Part shown: positions 24,401-30,640 of the stretch, one piece after another
How the letters are laid out: each line of letters opens with the position of its first letter
How positions within the stretch are numbered: the first letter of the stretch is position 1
DNA from: Trichostrongylus colubriformis
Taxonomy: Eukaryota > Nematoda > Chromadorea > Rhabditida > Trichostrongylidae
DNA: 64,000 nt
Direction: 5' to 3'
Assembly (NCBI GenBank): GCA_963978905.1
Contig: OZ022259.1
Location: 51,602,727 to 51,666,726 of the forward strand
The notes under the pieces: model-generated
The model's database searches: none
What the model was told of the DNA's origin: nothing
The model's input: the letters and a program-made list of their open reading frames with translations, nothing else
Program-made: the position numbers and the translations under genes

Positions 24401-25181
24401 TGCCTTTAGAAATCCCTTACAAAACTAAAGCACCAACTCAGGAAAAGACCTCGATACAAATGTATTAGGTTGTCGAGAAAGTTCTTTCGTTATTTCAAAC
24501 GTGCTTTATTCCTCCTTTCCTCCCGCGCCGCGTGGTTACGCGTTGCGGTTTTGATACGCCTGATCGCCCGCGCGATCCACGCGATCGCGTGATCCACGCG
24601 ATCGCGTGATCGCCTGAATCGTGAACCATGAACATTGCCTCATCGCGATTGCGCCCAATTTAATAAACACCATCATTCTACAGGAGACGAGGCACTCAAG
24701 CAGTCGAAGCACCTTGTTCCTTCTGATACGGAAGAAATAAATGCTTGGTGAGCTTCTGATGCTTAGACCACGTCCATTCAATACTACGTTATCATCACGA
24801 GTAATGTGGAAGCAGACCACTGTTCAACATCCAGTTGTGTCCCTCCCAACACTGATAGCACCACACCCTACTCTGTTTTCTTGAAGATGAGATGAAAAAC
24901 TTGAGTGTGTGAGCGCATCAGTTCATTCTCGCCACATCCAATAACTTATGAAAACTTACTATGTTTTTTTCCATCCAATCGATGTTCCAATAATGAGTAC
25001 AGCAAAACTGATGGCCACAAGCACGACAGCGCAGAATCCGAGTCGAGAAGCAACTCTTCTTTTTTGCGCCTCCTTGCTGTCCTTTAACAACAGGATTAAT
25101 AGAACTGGGTGCTGCACCAATAACGGGGATATGGGATGATGTGCAAGATGTTGTGCGTTCACCAAGTTGCTGTCCCTTCAT
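3326..25181 (-). CDS. Gene A: M1 zinc aminopeptidase, membrane type, 3' end off the left edge
   Basis: Inferred ectoenzyme that removes N-terminal residues from peptides using one zinc ion. I chained 13 exons plus a candidate anchor exon by splice sites and phase: 19469-19297, 19245-19141, 18418-18336, 16423-16271, 15246-15123, 15063-14943, 14873-14810, 14750-14681, 9277-9171, 9111-8913, 5346-5206, 3572-3451 and 3407-3326, about 515 codons. Every junction is in phase except the last. Family hallmarks occur in the right order: the THFEP..ARR..PCFDEP block, KMSTYLL, SAMENWG, HELAH, WLNEGFA, SYDKGAS (proton-donor tyrosine), SYGNA..LW, and WEVPIWYQ. The zinc motif HExxH-18-E is split by a 5.4-kb intron. 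SAMEN replaces the usual GAMEN. The C-terminal helical domain is not in the window, and gene B is its close tandem paralogue. Whether A is expressed cannot be seen. Confidence 0.85.
3451..3572 (-). CDS. Gene A exon: MGFPLVTV segment
   Basis: The acceptor cttcag|ATG follows WTVQ in phase 0. The exon encodes [11 protein letters not shown]...TQSRYKKNP...KYRNPRYG and ends TATGG|gtgagt (phase 2). MG(F/Y)P(V/L)V.V with TQ.R(F/Y) is a standard M1 segment. The downstream intron would be 47 nt, typical of nematodes. Confidence 0.88.
3573..5205. other. Gene A intron
   Basis: This aligns with 58688-60540 of copy B along most of its length. No exon is supported. Copy B carries a 128-bp palindrome at 60273-60400 that is absent here (compare 5040-5070). 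Confidence 0.6.
5206..5346 (-). CDS. Gene A exon: [17 protein letters not shown] segment
   Basis: The acceptor ttttcag|CGCTAC and donor GTGCAG|gttagg are both phase 0 and enclose 47 codons. It encodes [20 protein letters not shown]...[10 protein letters not shown], matching the M1 helix set (.YL..F.Y.NA...DLW..L ... W..Q). The open frame extends past both splice sites by chance. Confidence 0.92.
7548..8229 (+). mobile_element. Internally deleted mariner, 682 bp, TA target duplication
   Basis: The termini are TTAGGTCTATACAG at 7548 and its inverted counterpart CTGCATAGACCTAA ending at 8229, flanked by TA at 7546-7547 and 8230-8231. Copy B has the uninterrupted site (ggataatacaatag near 62339-62352). 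The first roughly 120 bases are an inverted copy of the last 120, so the element carries two 3' ends. The right part encodes the C-terminus of a mariner transposase. Confidence 0.92.
7861..8155 (+). pseudogene. Mariner transposase C-terminal fragment
   Basis: Encodes [18 protein letters not shown], then [16 protein letters not shown] and [15 protein letters not shown]. These match the last part of a mariner D,D34D transposase (HDNARPH...PYSPDLAPTDYHLF...W...V...G.YF). The acidic residues are lost: D to N in QNNAKPH, and D to N in LTNYH. The N-terminal two thirds is missing, so it is non-functional. Confidence 0.88.
8913..9111 (-). CDS. Gene A exon: [21 protein letters not shown] segment
   Basis: The acceptor catttcag|G (phase 2) and donor GGAATAAAA|gtaagc (phase 0) enclose it. 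It encodes [23 protein letters not shown], then [19 protein letters not shown]. The tyrosine in SYDKGAS aligns with the M1 transition-state tyrosine. The paralogous exon 63335-63137 is nearly identical. Confidence 0.93.
9112..9170 (-). other. Short intron with a 12-nt inverted repeat across both splice sites
   Basis: TTCCTGAAATGA sits at the 5' end and its exact reverse complement TCATTTCAGGAA spans the 3' splice site into the next exon, so the pre-mRNA ends could pair. The phase-compatible donor is AATAA|gttcct. The better-looking ATGA|gtattt would put TGA in frame. Copy B at 63336-63394 has the same arrangement. Confidence 0.75.
9171..9277 (-). CDS. Gene A exon: [21 protein letters not shown]
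   Basis: The acceptor ttgcag|TGG is phase 0. It encodes [20 protein letters not shown], then [15 protein letters not shown]. The glutamate of LNEGFA is the third zinc ligand, 18 residues after the second histidine of HELAH in the upstream exon. A phase-2 end at AATAA|gttcct joins to K-S-M-L-V-D. Confidence 0.93.
9701..10438. mobile_element. TIR element, about 738 bp, ends CAGGGGATGCC
   Basis: CAGGGGATGCCAAAAAAGTA at 9701 is mirrored by TTTGGCATCCCCTG ending at 10438. The right flank is TA and the left flank is TG, perhaps a mutated TA. The interior has long self-complementary stretches and no transposase. Copy B lacks the left terminus (63 bp difference) although sequence from about 9738 onward is present there, so the left end may have been deleted in B. 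Confidence 0.65.
11330..11455 (+). repeat. tRNA-derived SINE 3' portion
   Basis: Contains a perfect RNA polymerase III B-box form, GGTTCGAGTCC at 11337-11347. This is followed by CCGTCCAACACCGAA and a tail (AACTCAGCATCCTTGTAGTA ... ATCAAAAATATCAAA) that recurs at 18507-18620. No A box or foldable 5' half is seen, so this is not a tRNA gene. Confidence 0.65.
13025..13482. mobile_element. TTAA MITE, family with ends AGGAACCG / AGACACCG
   Basis: Flanked by TTAA at 13021-13024 and 13483-13486. The ends AGGAACCGAAAGGGGG and AGACACCGTAAGGG (reverse strand) form imperfect inverted repeats. Further copies lie at 17159-17613 (opposite orientation), 27138-27593 and probably 15490-16232 (ends only). 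Shared interior text includes CTTGGCACCATGCCAAGG and AGTGGAGTGGCCATTCC. No coding capacity. Confidence 0.85.
14681..14750 (-). CDS. Gene A exon: zinc-binding HELAHQ
   Basis: The acceptor atttcag|G completes the arginine codon of NTYR. It encodes [20 protein letters not shown], then AHQ, and ends CATCAG|gttcac in phase 0. H-E-L-A-H provides two zinc histidines and the general-base glutamate. The open frame runs on past the splice site into intron. Confidence 0.95.
14810..14873 (-). CDS. Gene A exon: exopeptidase motif SAMEN
   Basis: The acceptor cattcag|AT and donor TACAG|gtgcac enclose 64 nt. It encodes [20 protein letters not shown], then YR. M1 enzymes normally read GAMEN here; the first glycine is serine. 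The glutamate that binds the substrate N-terminus is kept. This exon is too short for ORF-length searches. Confidence 0.93.
14943..15063 (-). CDS. Gene A exon: [16 protein letters not shown]
   Basis: The acceptor accttcag|TTC is phase 0 and the donor CTAG|gtttga is phase 1. It encodes [15 protein letters not shown] and [13 protein letters not shown], a classic M1 stretch just upstream of the GAMEN motif. Joins to the next exon as L-D. Confidence 0.94.
15123..15246 (-). CDS. Gene A exon: [18 protein letters not shown]
   Basis: The acceptor gttctag|A completes an arginine; the donor GTACGA|gtacgt is phase 0. It encodes [20 protein letters not shown], then [27 protein letters not shown] matches the M1 N-terminal beta domain. 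Confidence 0.93.
15490..16232. mobile_element. TTAA-flanked MITE in gene A intron
   Basis: TTAA at 15486-15489 and 16233-16236 bounds ends AGACACCAGGAGGGGG and AGGCACCGGGAGGGGG (reverse strand). The left 150 bp matches the 17159-17613 family (GTAATTTTGGCTTAC, CTTGGCATGGTGCCAA); the middle differs. A G-run lies near 15701-15710. The element lies wholly within the intron between exons 16271-16423 and 15123-15246. Confidence 0.7.
16271..16423 (-). CDS. Gene A exon: [22 protein letters not shown]
   Basis: The acceptor cgtttag|G and donor GTGAG|gtaaga enclose it. It encodes [20 protein letters not shown], then [12 protein letters not shown] and [13 protein letters not shown]. This is the most conserved N-terminal block of M1 aminopeptidases (T.FEP..AR...PCFDEP..KA.F). 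The open frame is below 60 codons. Confidence 0.95.
16893..17154. mobile_element. Truncated copy of the 83-534 MITE
   Basis: Starts AAGGAATCGTCCACGAAAAA as at position 83 and keeps the GTGGGCGGGGCC block. It stops at the TTAA (17155-17158) that begins the next MITE, so its right terminus is lost. Confidence 0.75.
17159..17613. mobile_element. TTAA MITE, inverted copy of the 13025 family
   Basis: TTAA at 17155-17158 and 17614-17617; ends AGACACCAGAAGGGGG and (reverse strand) AGGAACCGGAAGGGGG. The same interior landmarks as 13025-13482 appear in the opposite order. It sits directly against the truncated MITE at 16893-17154, within the gene A intron. Confidence 0.85.
17640..17880. repeat. Short tandem duplication
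   Basis: A unit of about 52-54 bp containing GAGCTGGACATGACTG..CTGCTGG..TGTGCCCTAGCCGTCATCTG occurs twice at about 17750-17850, with the phrase CCTAGCCGTCATCTGGAGAG exactly repeated. No gene is assigned. Confidence 0.5.
18336..18418 (-). CDS. Gene A exon: [20 protein letters not shown]
   Basis: The acceptor tctttaag|GTG is phase 0; the donor CTGAA|gtgggt is phase 2. It encodes [20 protein letters not shown], then [10 protein letters not shown]......GLY...Y is the M1 signature before the FEP block. The joined codon AA|G reads into TAAVTHFEP. Confidence 0.94.
18430..18620. repeat. Two tRNA-derived SINE tails, head to head
   Basis: GGTGTCGGACGGGACTCGAA (reverse) and TCGAGTCCCGTCCGACACC (forward) face each other around 18504 and make a perfect hairpin. 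Each continues outward into the same tail as the SINE at 11330. It lies within the gene A intron just upstream of exon 18336-18418. Confidence 0.75.
19141..19245 (-). CDS. Gene A exon: [25 protein letters not shown]
   Basis: The acceptor tctctcag|AAT gives a 51-nt upstream intron; the donor GTCAAG|gtaagc is strong. Both ends are phase 0. It encodes [20 protein letters not shown], then [15 protein letters not shown], leading directly into VIYTG. The position fits the M1 beta strand before Y.G. Confidence 0.88.
19297..19469 (-). CDS. Gene A exon: [22 protein letters not shown]
   Basis: The acceptor tttttag|TG and donor TCAATG|gtgagt enclose it. It encodes [20 protein letters not shown], then [20 protein letters not shown] and [12 protein letters not shown]....YLP....F.G.V.I.......T..I.LH is the canonical start of the M1 ectodomain. 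NLT is a possible N-glycosylation site. The preceding exon, which should end LP...P, was not found. Confidence 0.93.
22938..23010 (+). repeat. Possible tRNA-derived sequence
   Basis: TGGCTCACTGG at about 22947 fits an A box, and GGGTTTGCTCCCC about 40 bp later is a poor B box. I did not find a full cloverleaf or matching acceptor stem, so it is at best a SINE head or tRNA pseudogene. Confidence 0.25.
23948..24640. mobile_element. TIR element rich in GCGATCACGCGATC repeats, 693 bp
   Basis: The ends are inverted copies: AGGCAGTGTTCATAGTTCAC at 23948 and, on the reverse strand, AGGCAATGTTCATGGTTCAC from 24640. Both lead into GATTCAGGCGATCACGCGAT. Inside are three degenerate tandem units (GATTCAGGCGATCACGCG ... 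AAAAGATA) and a 17-bp run (GATCGCGTAAAGCACGC) repeated about three times. A mariner-like end TTAGGTTGTCGAGAAAGTTC occurs at about 24467. Related sequence lies at 48396-48630. No clear target duplication. Confidence 0.75.
24960..25181 (-). CDS. Candidate gene A first exon: cytoplasmic tail and membrane anchor
   Basis: One minus frame encodes [20 protein letters not shown], then [16 protein letters not shown], a basic stop-transfer flank followed by about 20 hydrophobic residues, as in a type II anchor. It ends ACATA|gtaagt. The only nearby ATG (25179-25181, [12 protein letters not shown]) is in a different frame; the anchor frame has a stop just upstream. Either a short intron joins the two (ggtgcag near 25125 could be an acceptor), or there is a frameshift, or the start lies further upstream. 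Placement before the ectodomain exons is the main support. Confidence 0.5.
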
Positions 25182-25330
25182 TAGTGCACCATTAAGCGAA
25201 AAAAGGGAATAAAGGGGATAGTGCTCAGTGATGAATGAAACAATGGCCTTTTATACAAGAAGAAAATTCAATACTGAGCCTTTAGCCACACTGAATTCTC
25301 TTTCCCCACTTGCGTGCTGTGCCTGCCTTT

Positions 25331-25534
25331 TCAACTAGGTAGCGGAGAGGACCGAAGGTGTTGTATCGCTTGTCGGCGATCTAAAATTCCACCGATTTCA
25401 ATGTTGGAGATATCACGATCTTCATTCTTCAGCGAGTTTAAGAAAATAGCAGTTGCGTCGCGTGTAGGCACGGGCATTCGATGAGGACTACTATCAATAG
25501 CTAGTGGAGAGCACATCCTTAGTGCGCGGCAGGT
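25331..25534 (-). CDS. Unidentified terminal exon (gene X)
   Basis: After a good acceptor (ccgttgtag|ACC) a frame reads TCRALRMCSPLAIDSSPHRM, then PVPTRDATAIFLNSLKNED and IGGILDRRQAIQHLRSSPLP, ending in TGA. It is polar and codon-like, but I recognise no family. It lies only 150 bp before the candidate gene A start, so it may be the 3' end of a separate gene or an extra 5' exon with a stop. Confidence 0.35.
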   Translation of the reverse strand, partial: TCRALRMCSPLAIDSSPHRMPVPTRDATAIFLNSLKNEDRDISNIEIGGILDRRQAIQHLRSSPLPS

Positions 25535-25701
25535 CTACAACGGAAGCAGCATGCGCGCGCAGTATCTCTTTTCGAATGTTCTAACCCACCCGCCTTTGCG
25601 TCACATATACTTTGCGATTATGAGATCGACCAGACCATGCCCAGGTTAGCTCATCCTTCCGACGGCACCAATCTTTGCTCTATGGCACGACCAATAACTG
25701 A

Positions 25702-25922
25702 CCTGCTCGCTGAATTCTATCGAAATATGGCTTGAACTCTCGTCGGATAAGTTCATTGGGAGCTGTCGACGGTGAATGAACCTCACTCGAGCATGAGATA
25801 GCCACATTGACCTTCACAAAATAGTAACTACCACGTATCTTGCGAAGGGGTAACAAGCCAGCAAGTTGCAGTCGGATCACATGATCGCAAAGCGTATGTA
25901 ACGTAACTGCAGGTGGGCGTTC
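25702..25922 (-). CDS. Unidentified internal exon (gene X)
   Basis: The acceptor gtgttag|AA and donor GAGCAG|gtcagt enclose an open frame. It encodes RPPAVTLHTLCDHVIRLQLA, then GLLPLRKIRGSYYFVKVNV and NELIRREFKPYFDRIQRAG. Both splice signals are good and the composition is protein-like. The donor phase (1) does not match the phase 0 of the exon at 25534, so the connection is unproven. Family unknown. Confidence 0.4.
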
Positions 25923-26189
25923 TAACACTCGTTACTGTACCTGATAAAAATGTCGCTTGCTACGCCCGTTGTAAACGCGCGAAAAGGCGTTACCACCAGC
26001 CAAGCATAGTAGACCCTGATCGAATGTTCTTGCCTACATCCGAGCAAGTGGCGGTTTCTTATGCTCACTAAACAATGAAGATCGTGATGTTCTTTGCATT
26101 GAAATCGTCAAATTCGAGGTCACTGAACAAGTAACACAACGCCCTCGCTCTTCATCACTCACCGGAGTCTTTTGCATAGTACCTTACTA

Positions 26190-26412
26190 TCCCCACTATA
26201 TGAAACGCTTCGTCTGTCCTTCCCTCCGTCTGCCTGTCCGCCCGTCTGTCACGAAATCACGCAAAATATGAAAAACAACCTGTGGAAATGGGACAGGTTT
26301 GGGATGGGCAGGGCATGGGACAAGAAGTAAAGAGTCCACATGGACCAAGCTGAGCTCCGCCCACGGTGGGTGGAGCGTGCACTGAAATGTTGCGTTTTCA
26401 GACCGAAAATTA
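26190..26412 (+). repeat. Helitron-like 5' end with CCGTCTGTC-rich segment
   Basis: Begins TCCCCACTATATGAAACGC, then a run of GTCTGTCC/CCGTC words, then GGAAATGGGACAGG and AGCTCCGCCCACGGTGGG. The same order occurs at 35397, 49629 and (start only) 41773. A-TC start plus absence of inverted repeats suggests Helitrons; the 3' CTRR hairpin was not identified. Confidence 0.5.
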
Positions 26413-26416
26413 TTAA

Positions 26417-26881
26417 AGGCACACCACGCGGTAATCAGACTAGCGGTTTACATTCTTGGGGCAAGTAGGTCCTTGGATAGCTGCTCTAGCTGCACCTTTA
26501 TGGCGGCTGCACGGTGCACCATCACGGTGTTGTGTTTGCTTGAACACAACCGAGCCACGCCCACCCAATCACATTACACCTAGCCTTAGACGAACAAATT
26601 TCCAACGTGTGTGCACACATGGGTAAGGAGACTTGTGACAAGAAAAGATAATTCAATGAAACAGCCATTGCGATGATGAAAACAGCTTCCACATTGGAAA
26701 ATGTTGGTCTAAGGCCAGGTGTGATTTGGTTGGGTGGGCGTGGCTCGGCTTTGTTCAAGCAGGCGCAACAGCGTTAGGGTGCACCGTGCAGCCGCAACAA
26801 AGGTGCAGCCTGATCAGTTATAGAAAGACCTACTCGCCCCAAGTAAGTAAGCCACTAATCTCATTATGGCTTGGTAAACCT
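26417..26881. mobile_element. TTAA MITE, ends AGGCACACCACGCGG
   Basis: TTAA at 26413-26416 and 26882-26885. The two arms are inverted copies: GGCGGCTGCACGGTGCACCA against GGGTGCACCGTGCAGCCGC, and GAGCCACGCCCACCC against GGGTGGGCGTGGCTC. The right terminus is decayed. Second copy at 27598-28051; interrupted copy at 37618-39091. Confidence 0.85.
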
Positions 26882-26912
26882 TTAAATGAGTTCCAATATG
26901 ACCCAAACGCTC

Positions 26913-27007
26913 ACCAATCGTAAAATAAACCTCCCACAATTTCAGAAGTAGCAGCTCTGAGATACGAGTAAGGCTGTCTTGGATTAAATCATTTGCAACA
27001 TCAGCAG
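26913..27007 (-). CDS. Weak exon-like ORF (gene X?)
   Basis: A minus frame encodes MPFTAADVANDLIQDSLTRI, then SELLLLKLWE, ahead of a possible donor (GGGAG|gttta). It forms a plausible amphipathic helix and lies on the same strand as the orphan exons at 25.3-25.9 kb. No homology is recognised; it may be spurious. Confidence 0.2.
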
Positions 27008-27137
27008 CCGTGAATGGCATATGAGCGAGAAAAAGCTGGGTAACCTTGGCGGAAGGATTCCAACAGTGGATCTAAGTGGTTATGTATTCACGTGATAGAA
27101 TCCTCATGTTTTCAAGAAATTGGTGAAATTGACTTAA

Positions 27138-27593
27138 ACGAACCAAAAGGGGTCCGAAACAAGAGAAGATGCAAAGAAATGAGCATTTTGTAACGAGCAC
27201 TCAAGGTTAGAAGCGATAATCGGCGAAAAAATCCGGATTCAAAAGCGCGACGCTGTGGTGTGTATTCGCATCACATTCGCATCAACACACTGACTTTCCG
27301 AGTTGTCCGCTGTAGGAGACGGGTCGCGGGCCAACGTTAGTTGTAGCAGTTGACTCCCAGCGCAGTGGAGTGGCCATTCCCAACTACATTAGCATGTATG
27401 TAAGTACATCTAGAAACAGTATAAGAAAGAACAAAGGGAAAAGTAAAAGGAAAGAGTAATTTTATAGTAAAAAGATCTCCTCCTGGCACCATGCCAAGGC
27501 GTCAAATTGGCGAAGGCGTGCAATAGCGGCTACTCAAACTCGTACGAACTGCGCTTGTTCTACCGTGGGCCGAAATTAACCCCTTCCGGTGTC
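27138..27593. mobile_element. TTAA MITE, third copy of the 13025 family
   Basis: TTAA at 27134-27137, then ACGAACCAAAAGGGGTCC. The interior matches 13025-13482 nearly throughout. The right end CCCCTTCCGGTGTCT abuts the next MITE through TTGG, a degenerate TTAA. Confidence 0.85.
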
Positions 27594-27597
27594 TTGG

Positions 27598-28051
27598 GGC
27601 ACACCACGCGTTGATCATATCAGTGGTTTGCTTTCTTGGGGCAAGTATGTCCTTGGATAGTTGCTCACACTTCATCTTTATTGCGGCTGCACGGTGCACC
27701 CTTACGGTGTTGTGTCTGCTTGAATACTACTGAACCGCACCCACCCAACAAATCACACGTGGCCTTTGATCAGCAAATTCTAATGTGAAAGCTGCTGAAA
27801 TGGCTGTTTCATCAAATTATCTTCTATTATCACAAGTTCCCTTCTCCGCGTGAGCCCCATGCTGGCAATTTGTTCGTCTAAGGCTAGGTGCGATTGATTG
27901 AGTGGGCGTGACACGGTCGCGTTCAAGCAGGCACAACACCGTGAGGTGCACGGTGCAGCTGCAACAAAGATGTAGCACGAGCACTATCCAAGGACCTACT
28001 AGCCCCAAGAAAATGAGCCACCATGTAATGTAATTATCGCGTGGTGTGCCT
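27598..28051. mobile_element. TTAA MITE, second copy of the 26417 family
   Basis: Starts GGCACACCACGCGTTGATC and ends GCGTGGTGTGCCT at 28051, followed by TTGA. Arms with GCGGCTGCACGGTGCACC are again inverted. Placed head-to-tail against the MITE at 27138. Confidence 0.85.
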
Positions 28052-28479
28052 TTGATTTAGTTACTTCTTTGTGAACATCCTCGAAATGATTCACTCAGAG
28101 ATTTGATTTTCACTCGTCTAGCGCTCAAAAGTTCCATCAAGTTTCTTATCCATAGAGCTTATTATTTATAAAGCTTCTTATTCATAATCTTTCAAGCTCA
28201 GTTGAATTAGGCAGCATCGAAGAGTTGGACTGGAATATGACATGTACCATTCGCGCCACTACAGTGGAACTAATCGCTGCGCGCATACCCGCAGCATTTC
28301 TTTATTTGATCTGCAAATGGCAAAGCGCACGGAGGTGTGCAAGGTGTGCTCTTGCGAGATACTCTACCATGTGACTCGCGGAGCTGGTGATCTAGCCCAA
28401 TGGTGCTACAACCACCCGTTCTCGCTTTCTTCAGCAAGGCATGAGTCTGATTGATATCAATCAATGAGCCATCTCCTTA

Positions 28480-28603
28480 GGCCGCTTTCATACTTTGTGC
28501 ACCGACGCCGTCATCTGCGTTGATTTGATGCCGTCACGCGCGTGACGGCGTCAAATCAACGCAGATGACGGCGTCGATCGGTGCGCAAAGTATGAAAGCG
28601 GCC
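28480..28603. mobile_element. Near-perfect palindromic MITE, 124 bp, TTA duplication
   Basis: GGCCGCTTTCATACTTTG at 28480 mirrors CAAAGTATGAAAGCGGCC ending at 28603. TTA flanks both sides (28477-28479, 28604-28606). The centre is GCCGTCACGCGCGTGACGGC, so the whole unit folds into one hairpin. Second copy at 60273-60400. GGCC ends plus TTA duplication fit PIF/Harbinger (inference). Confidence 0.85.
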
Positions 28604-28799
28604 TTATGGAATTGCCACTCATGTAACTACATTAAAATGGTACTCCATCGATGTCAGTTCCTCTACACAAAAAACGATTGGTTCAGGCGATATTGGCCGA
28701 CAATCGCAGCATGAAAACTCTCCTTCCTGCAGTTGTTTTTACCTGACGCTGTTCCCTAATGCGGTATTTCCATTCCCTTCACTATCTCACACTGCGTTG

Positions 28800-29600
28800 C
28801 GCGTTACAGCTTCGGCCACCCCTTCACGAGCCCACACCTATGCGCAACATTCGTCTCTCGCTTTACCTATTATTTCTCCGATTCCAAACTCTTTACAACG
28901 ACATTACGGTAGTTGATTTTTCTTAACAATCCTTTTCACGGATCTCGAATGTTCCCTTAAGATCTTCGCAATTTTTCAGCAGTTAAGGAGCTCATGTGTG
29001 ACGCTCCCCGGACAGAAAAACGCTCTGCCTCATATGAGCTATTAGGTTGTCCCGAAAGTTCCGGAACACCTCGACCACATTTTCAAATCTATTTCTTCAC
29101 AACATAAACACATTTCAGTCAACAAAACATGTCATTCTGTAGAGTAGAAAATTCTCTTCCGAATGATATATGACATGCTGCAAACGGCTTTATGTTGTAA
29201 AGAAATAAATTTGAAGGGAAGAGGTCGAGGTGTTCCGGAACTTTCGGGACAACCTAATAGAAACGAGCATAGTTTTATTAGGAATCCGAATGGGGACTGT
29301 GGTATGAGTAAAAAGACATAAGCGGATACCACCGTTCTCGTCAAATGAGAAGAGGCTCGAACAGCGCGCAATATGTGAAAGGTATTCAGCCGCCAAACCA
29401 TTATCTGAACGAAACCATCGTGGAGATAGGGTGGGTTTTGCATGCTCACAGCAAGCTTTGTAATGGTTTTCACTTGCTTGGGTGGGAGTAAGAGTATTTG
29501 ATTCGGAAGTGAACCTCGGTGAAAAAACTTGAATGAAGTCACACGCCATACAACAATGGAAAATATTTTCGATATGTTCGTGCTCAGCATAGTGAATTCC
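28800..29600. repeat. Dispersed repeat interrupted by a MITE; second copy about 33060-33650
   Basis: Shared phrases with 33060-33650 include AAGGAGCTCATGTG, ACATTCG.CTCTC.CTTT and TCTCATCAAATG.GAAGA. The minus strand at 29190-29792 has a 200-codon open frame, but the matching part of the other copy is not open in the same frame, so I do not call a gene. Confidence 0.6.
29042..29257. mobile_element. Mariner-type MITE, 216 bp, TA duplication
   Basis: TTAGGTTGTCCCGAAAGTTC at 29042 is mirrored exactly by its reverse complement ending at 29257. Inverted repeats extend about 67 bp. TA at 29040-29041 and 29258-29259. TTAGGTTGTCC is the terminal signature shared with the mariner at 51342. Confidence 0.92.
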
Positions 29601-29936
29601 TACCGATTCGATCAAGTAGAAAGTTTTTAGGGCCTTCAAAAAGTGGCTGAGGGCTGAGCGCTGATTGACAATGAAAAATAACCACAATCGCTTTTTATAA
29701 GTAGCAAGAAATTGGCGCTCAAAGTTCTCATCAGTTTCGCGATCATCATGAATCGCAGCGATACAGTGGACTCTCAATAGGACGAGATACAACCATCAAC
29801 ATCTGGTAACTGACGCTGTGTTTGAGCATTGACATGTTGGTGTTGTGTTGCCGCAATGCCCTTCCGTGTTCAGATGAAAGTTTCAATGAAGCGCAAATGT
29901 ACCTTACAGGTTTAGGTTACGAGCACTGCGTTTGAT

Positions 29937-30640
29937 AATTGGACTACGCCTATGGGACTCTGAATTTCACAAGTGATGAAGGGGATGGTAAAGGGACCCT
30001 AGCCCTGGTGGACCGAAAGTGATAGCAGCTGATACGCGCTGATAAGGAGCCTCAAAAGACGAATGTCACCGAAGTCGTTTCGCCTTTCGCGTTGACTAGA
30101 GCGTTGACCCTCATGGGTGTTCTGTGGGATGAGGCGGGAACATTAATAGTGGATGATCCAACTTATAACGGTTGATAAGATACGATAAAGGCGTGAAATG
30201 GCGAATGTCGTCAAGTTCGTTTCGTTTTTCGCGTTGACCCTAGAGCGCTGACATTCATAGGTGTTTAGCAGGGTGGAAAGGGAACATTAATGGTGGGTGA
30301 TCCCAATGTGATACCGTTGATAAGATACGATAAGGATGGTGAAAAGGCTAGAGTCGTCAAATCCGTTTCGCTTTTTGCATTGATCCTGGAGCGCTCATAC
30401 TCACAGGTCTTTTGCGGAGGGGAACGGGCACATTGATGGTGAGTGAGCCAGCTTGGTAACGGTTGATAATATTAGATAAGGAGCATCAAAAGGCAAATGT
30501 CGCGGAATCCGTTTCCTCTCTCAACAGATAGTGGAGTGTCCAAACTCATAGTTGTCGTAGGAAGTGGTACGGGGACCCTAATGGCGACGGATTGAATCTG
30601 ATAAGACTGCTTAGCGCTGAAAAGAGCCCTTAAGAATTGG
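29937..30640. repeat. Minisatellite, about 143-bp unit, 4-5 diverged copies
   Basis: The phrases GTCGTCAA.T.CGTTTCG, GAGCG.TGA..CTCATAGGTGT, GGGAACATTAATGGTG and ACGGTTGATAAGATACGATA recur in order at about 30060, 30200, 30345 and 30490, with a partial unit before the first. Copies differ by many substitutions and small indels. Confidence 0.8.

Larger units (their letters stand above)
19470..24959. other. Gene A intron region; small linker exon not located
   Basis: Between the candidate anchor exon and the first ectodomain exon I expect at least one small exon ending in phase 1. A minus-strand open frame at 21819-22070, downstream of tgtgcag, encodes [20 protein letters not shown] and further polar residues; I cannot assign it. 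The rest holds the GATC-rich element at 23948-24640 and a possible tRNA-like repeat near 22940. Confidence 0.4.

Noticed and set aside
23960..24640. Repeated GATC/CGCG units resembling a CRISPR-like array.
   Set aside because: Units are irregular, overlap as palindromes, lack unique spacers and lie within a TIR element in a eukaryotic genome.
29132..29792. Overlapping minus-strand ORFs of 152 and 200 codons as a gene.
   Set aside because: They overlap each other and part of a MITE, show no domain, and are not open in the related copy near 33.3 kb.
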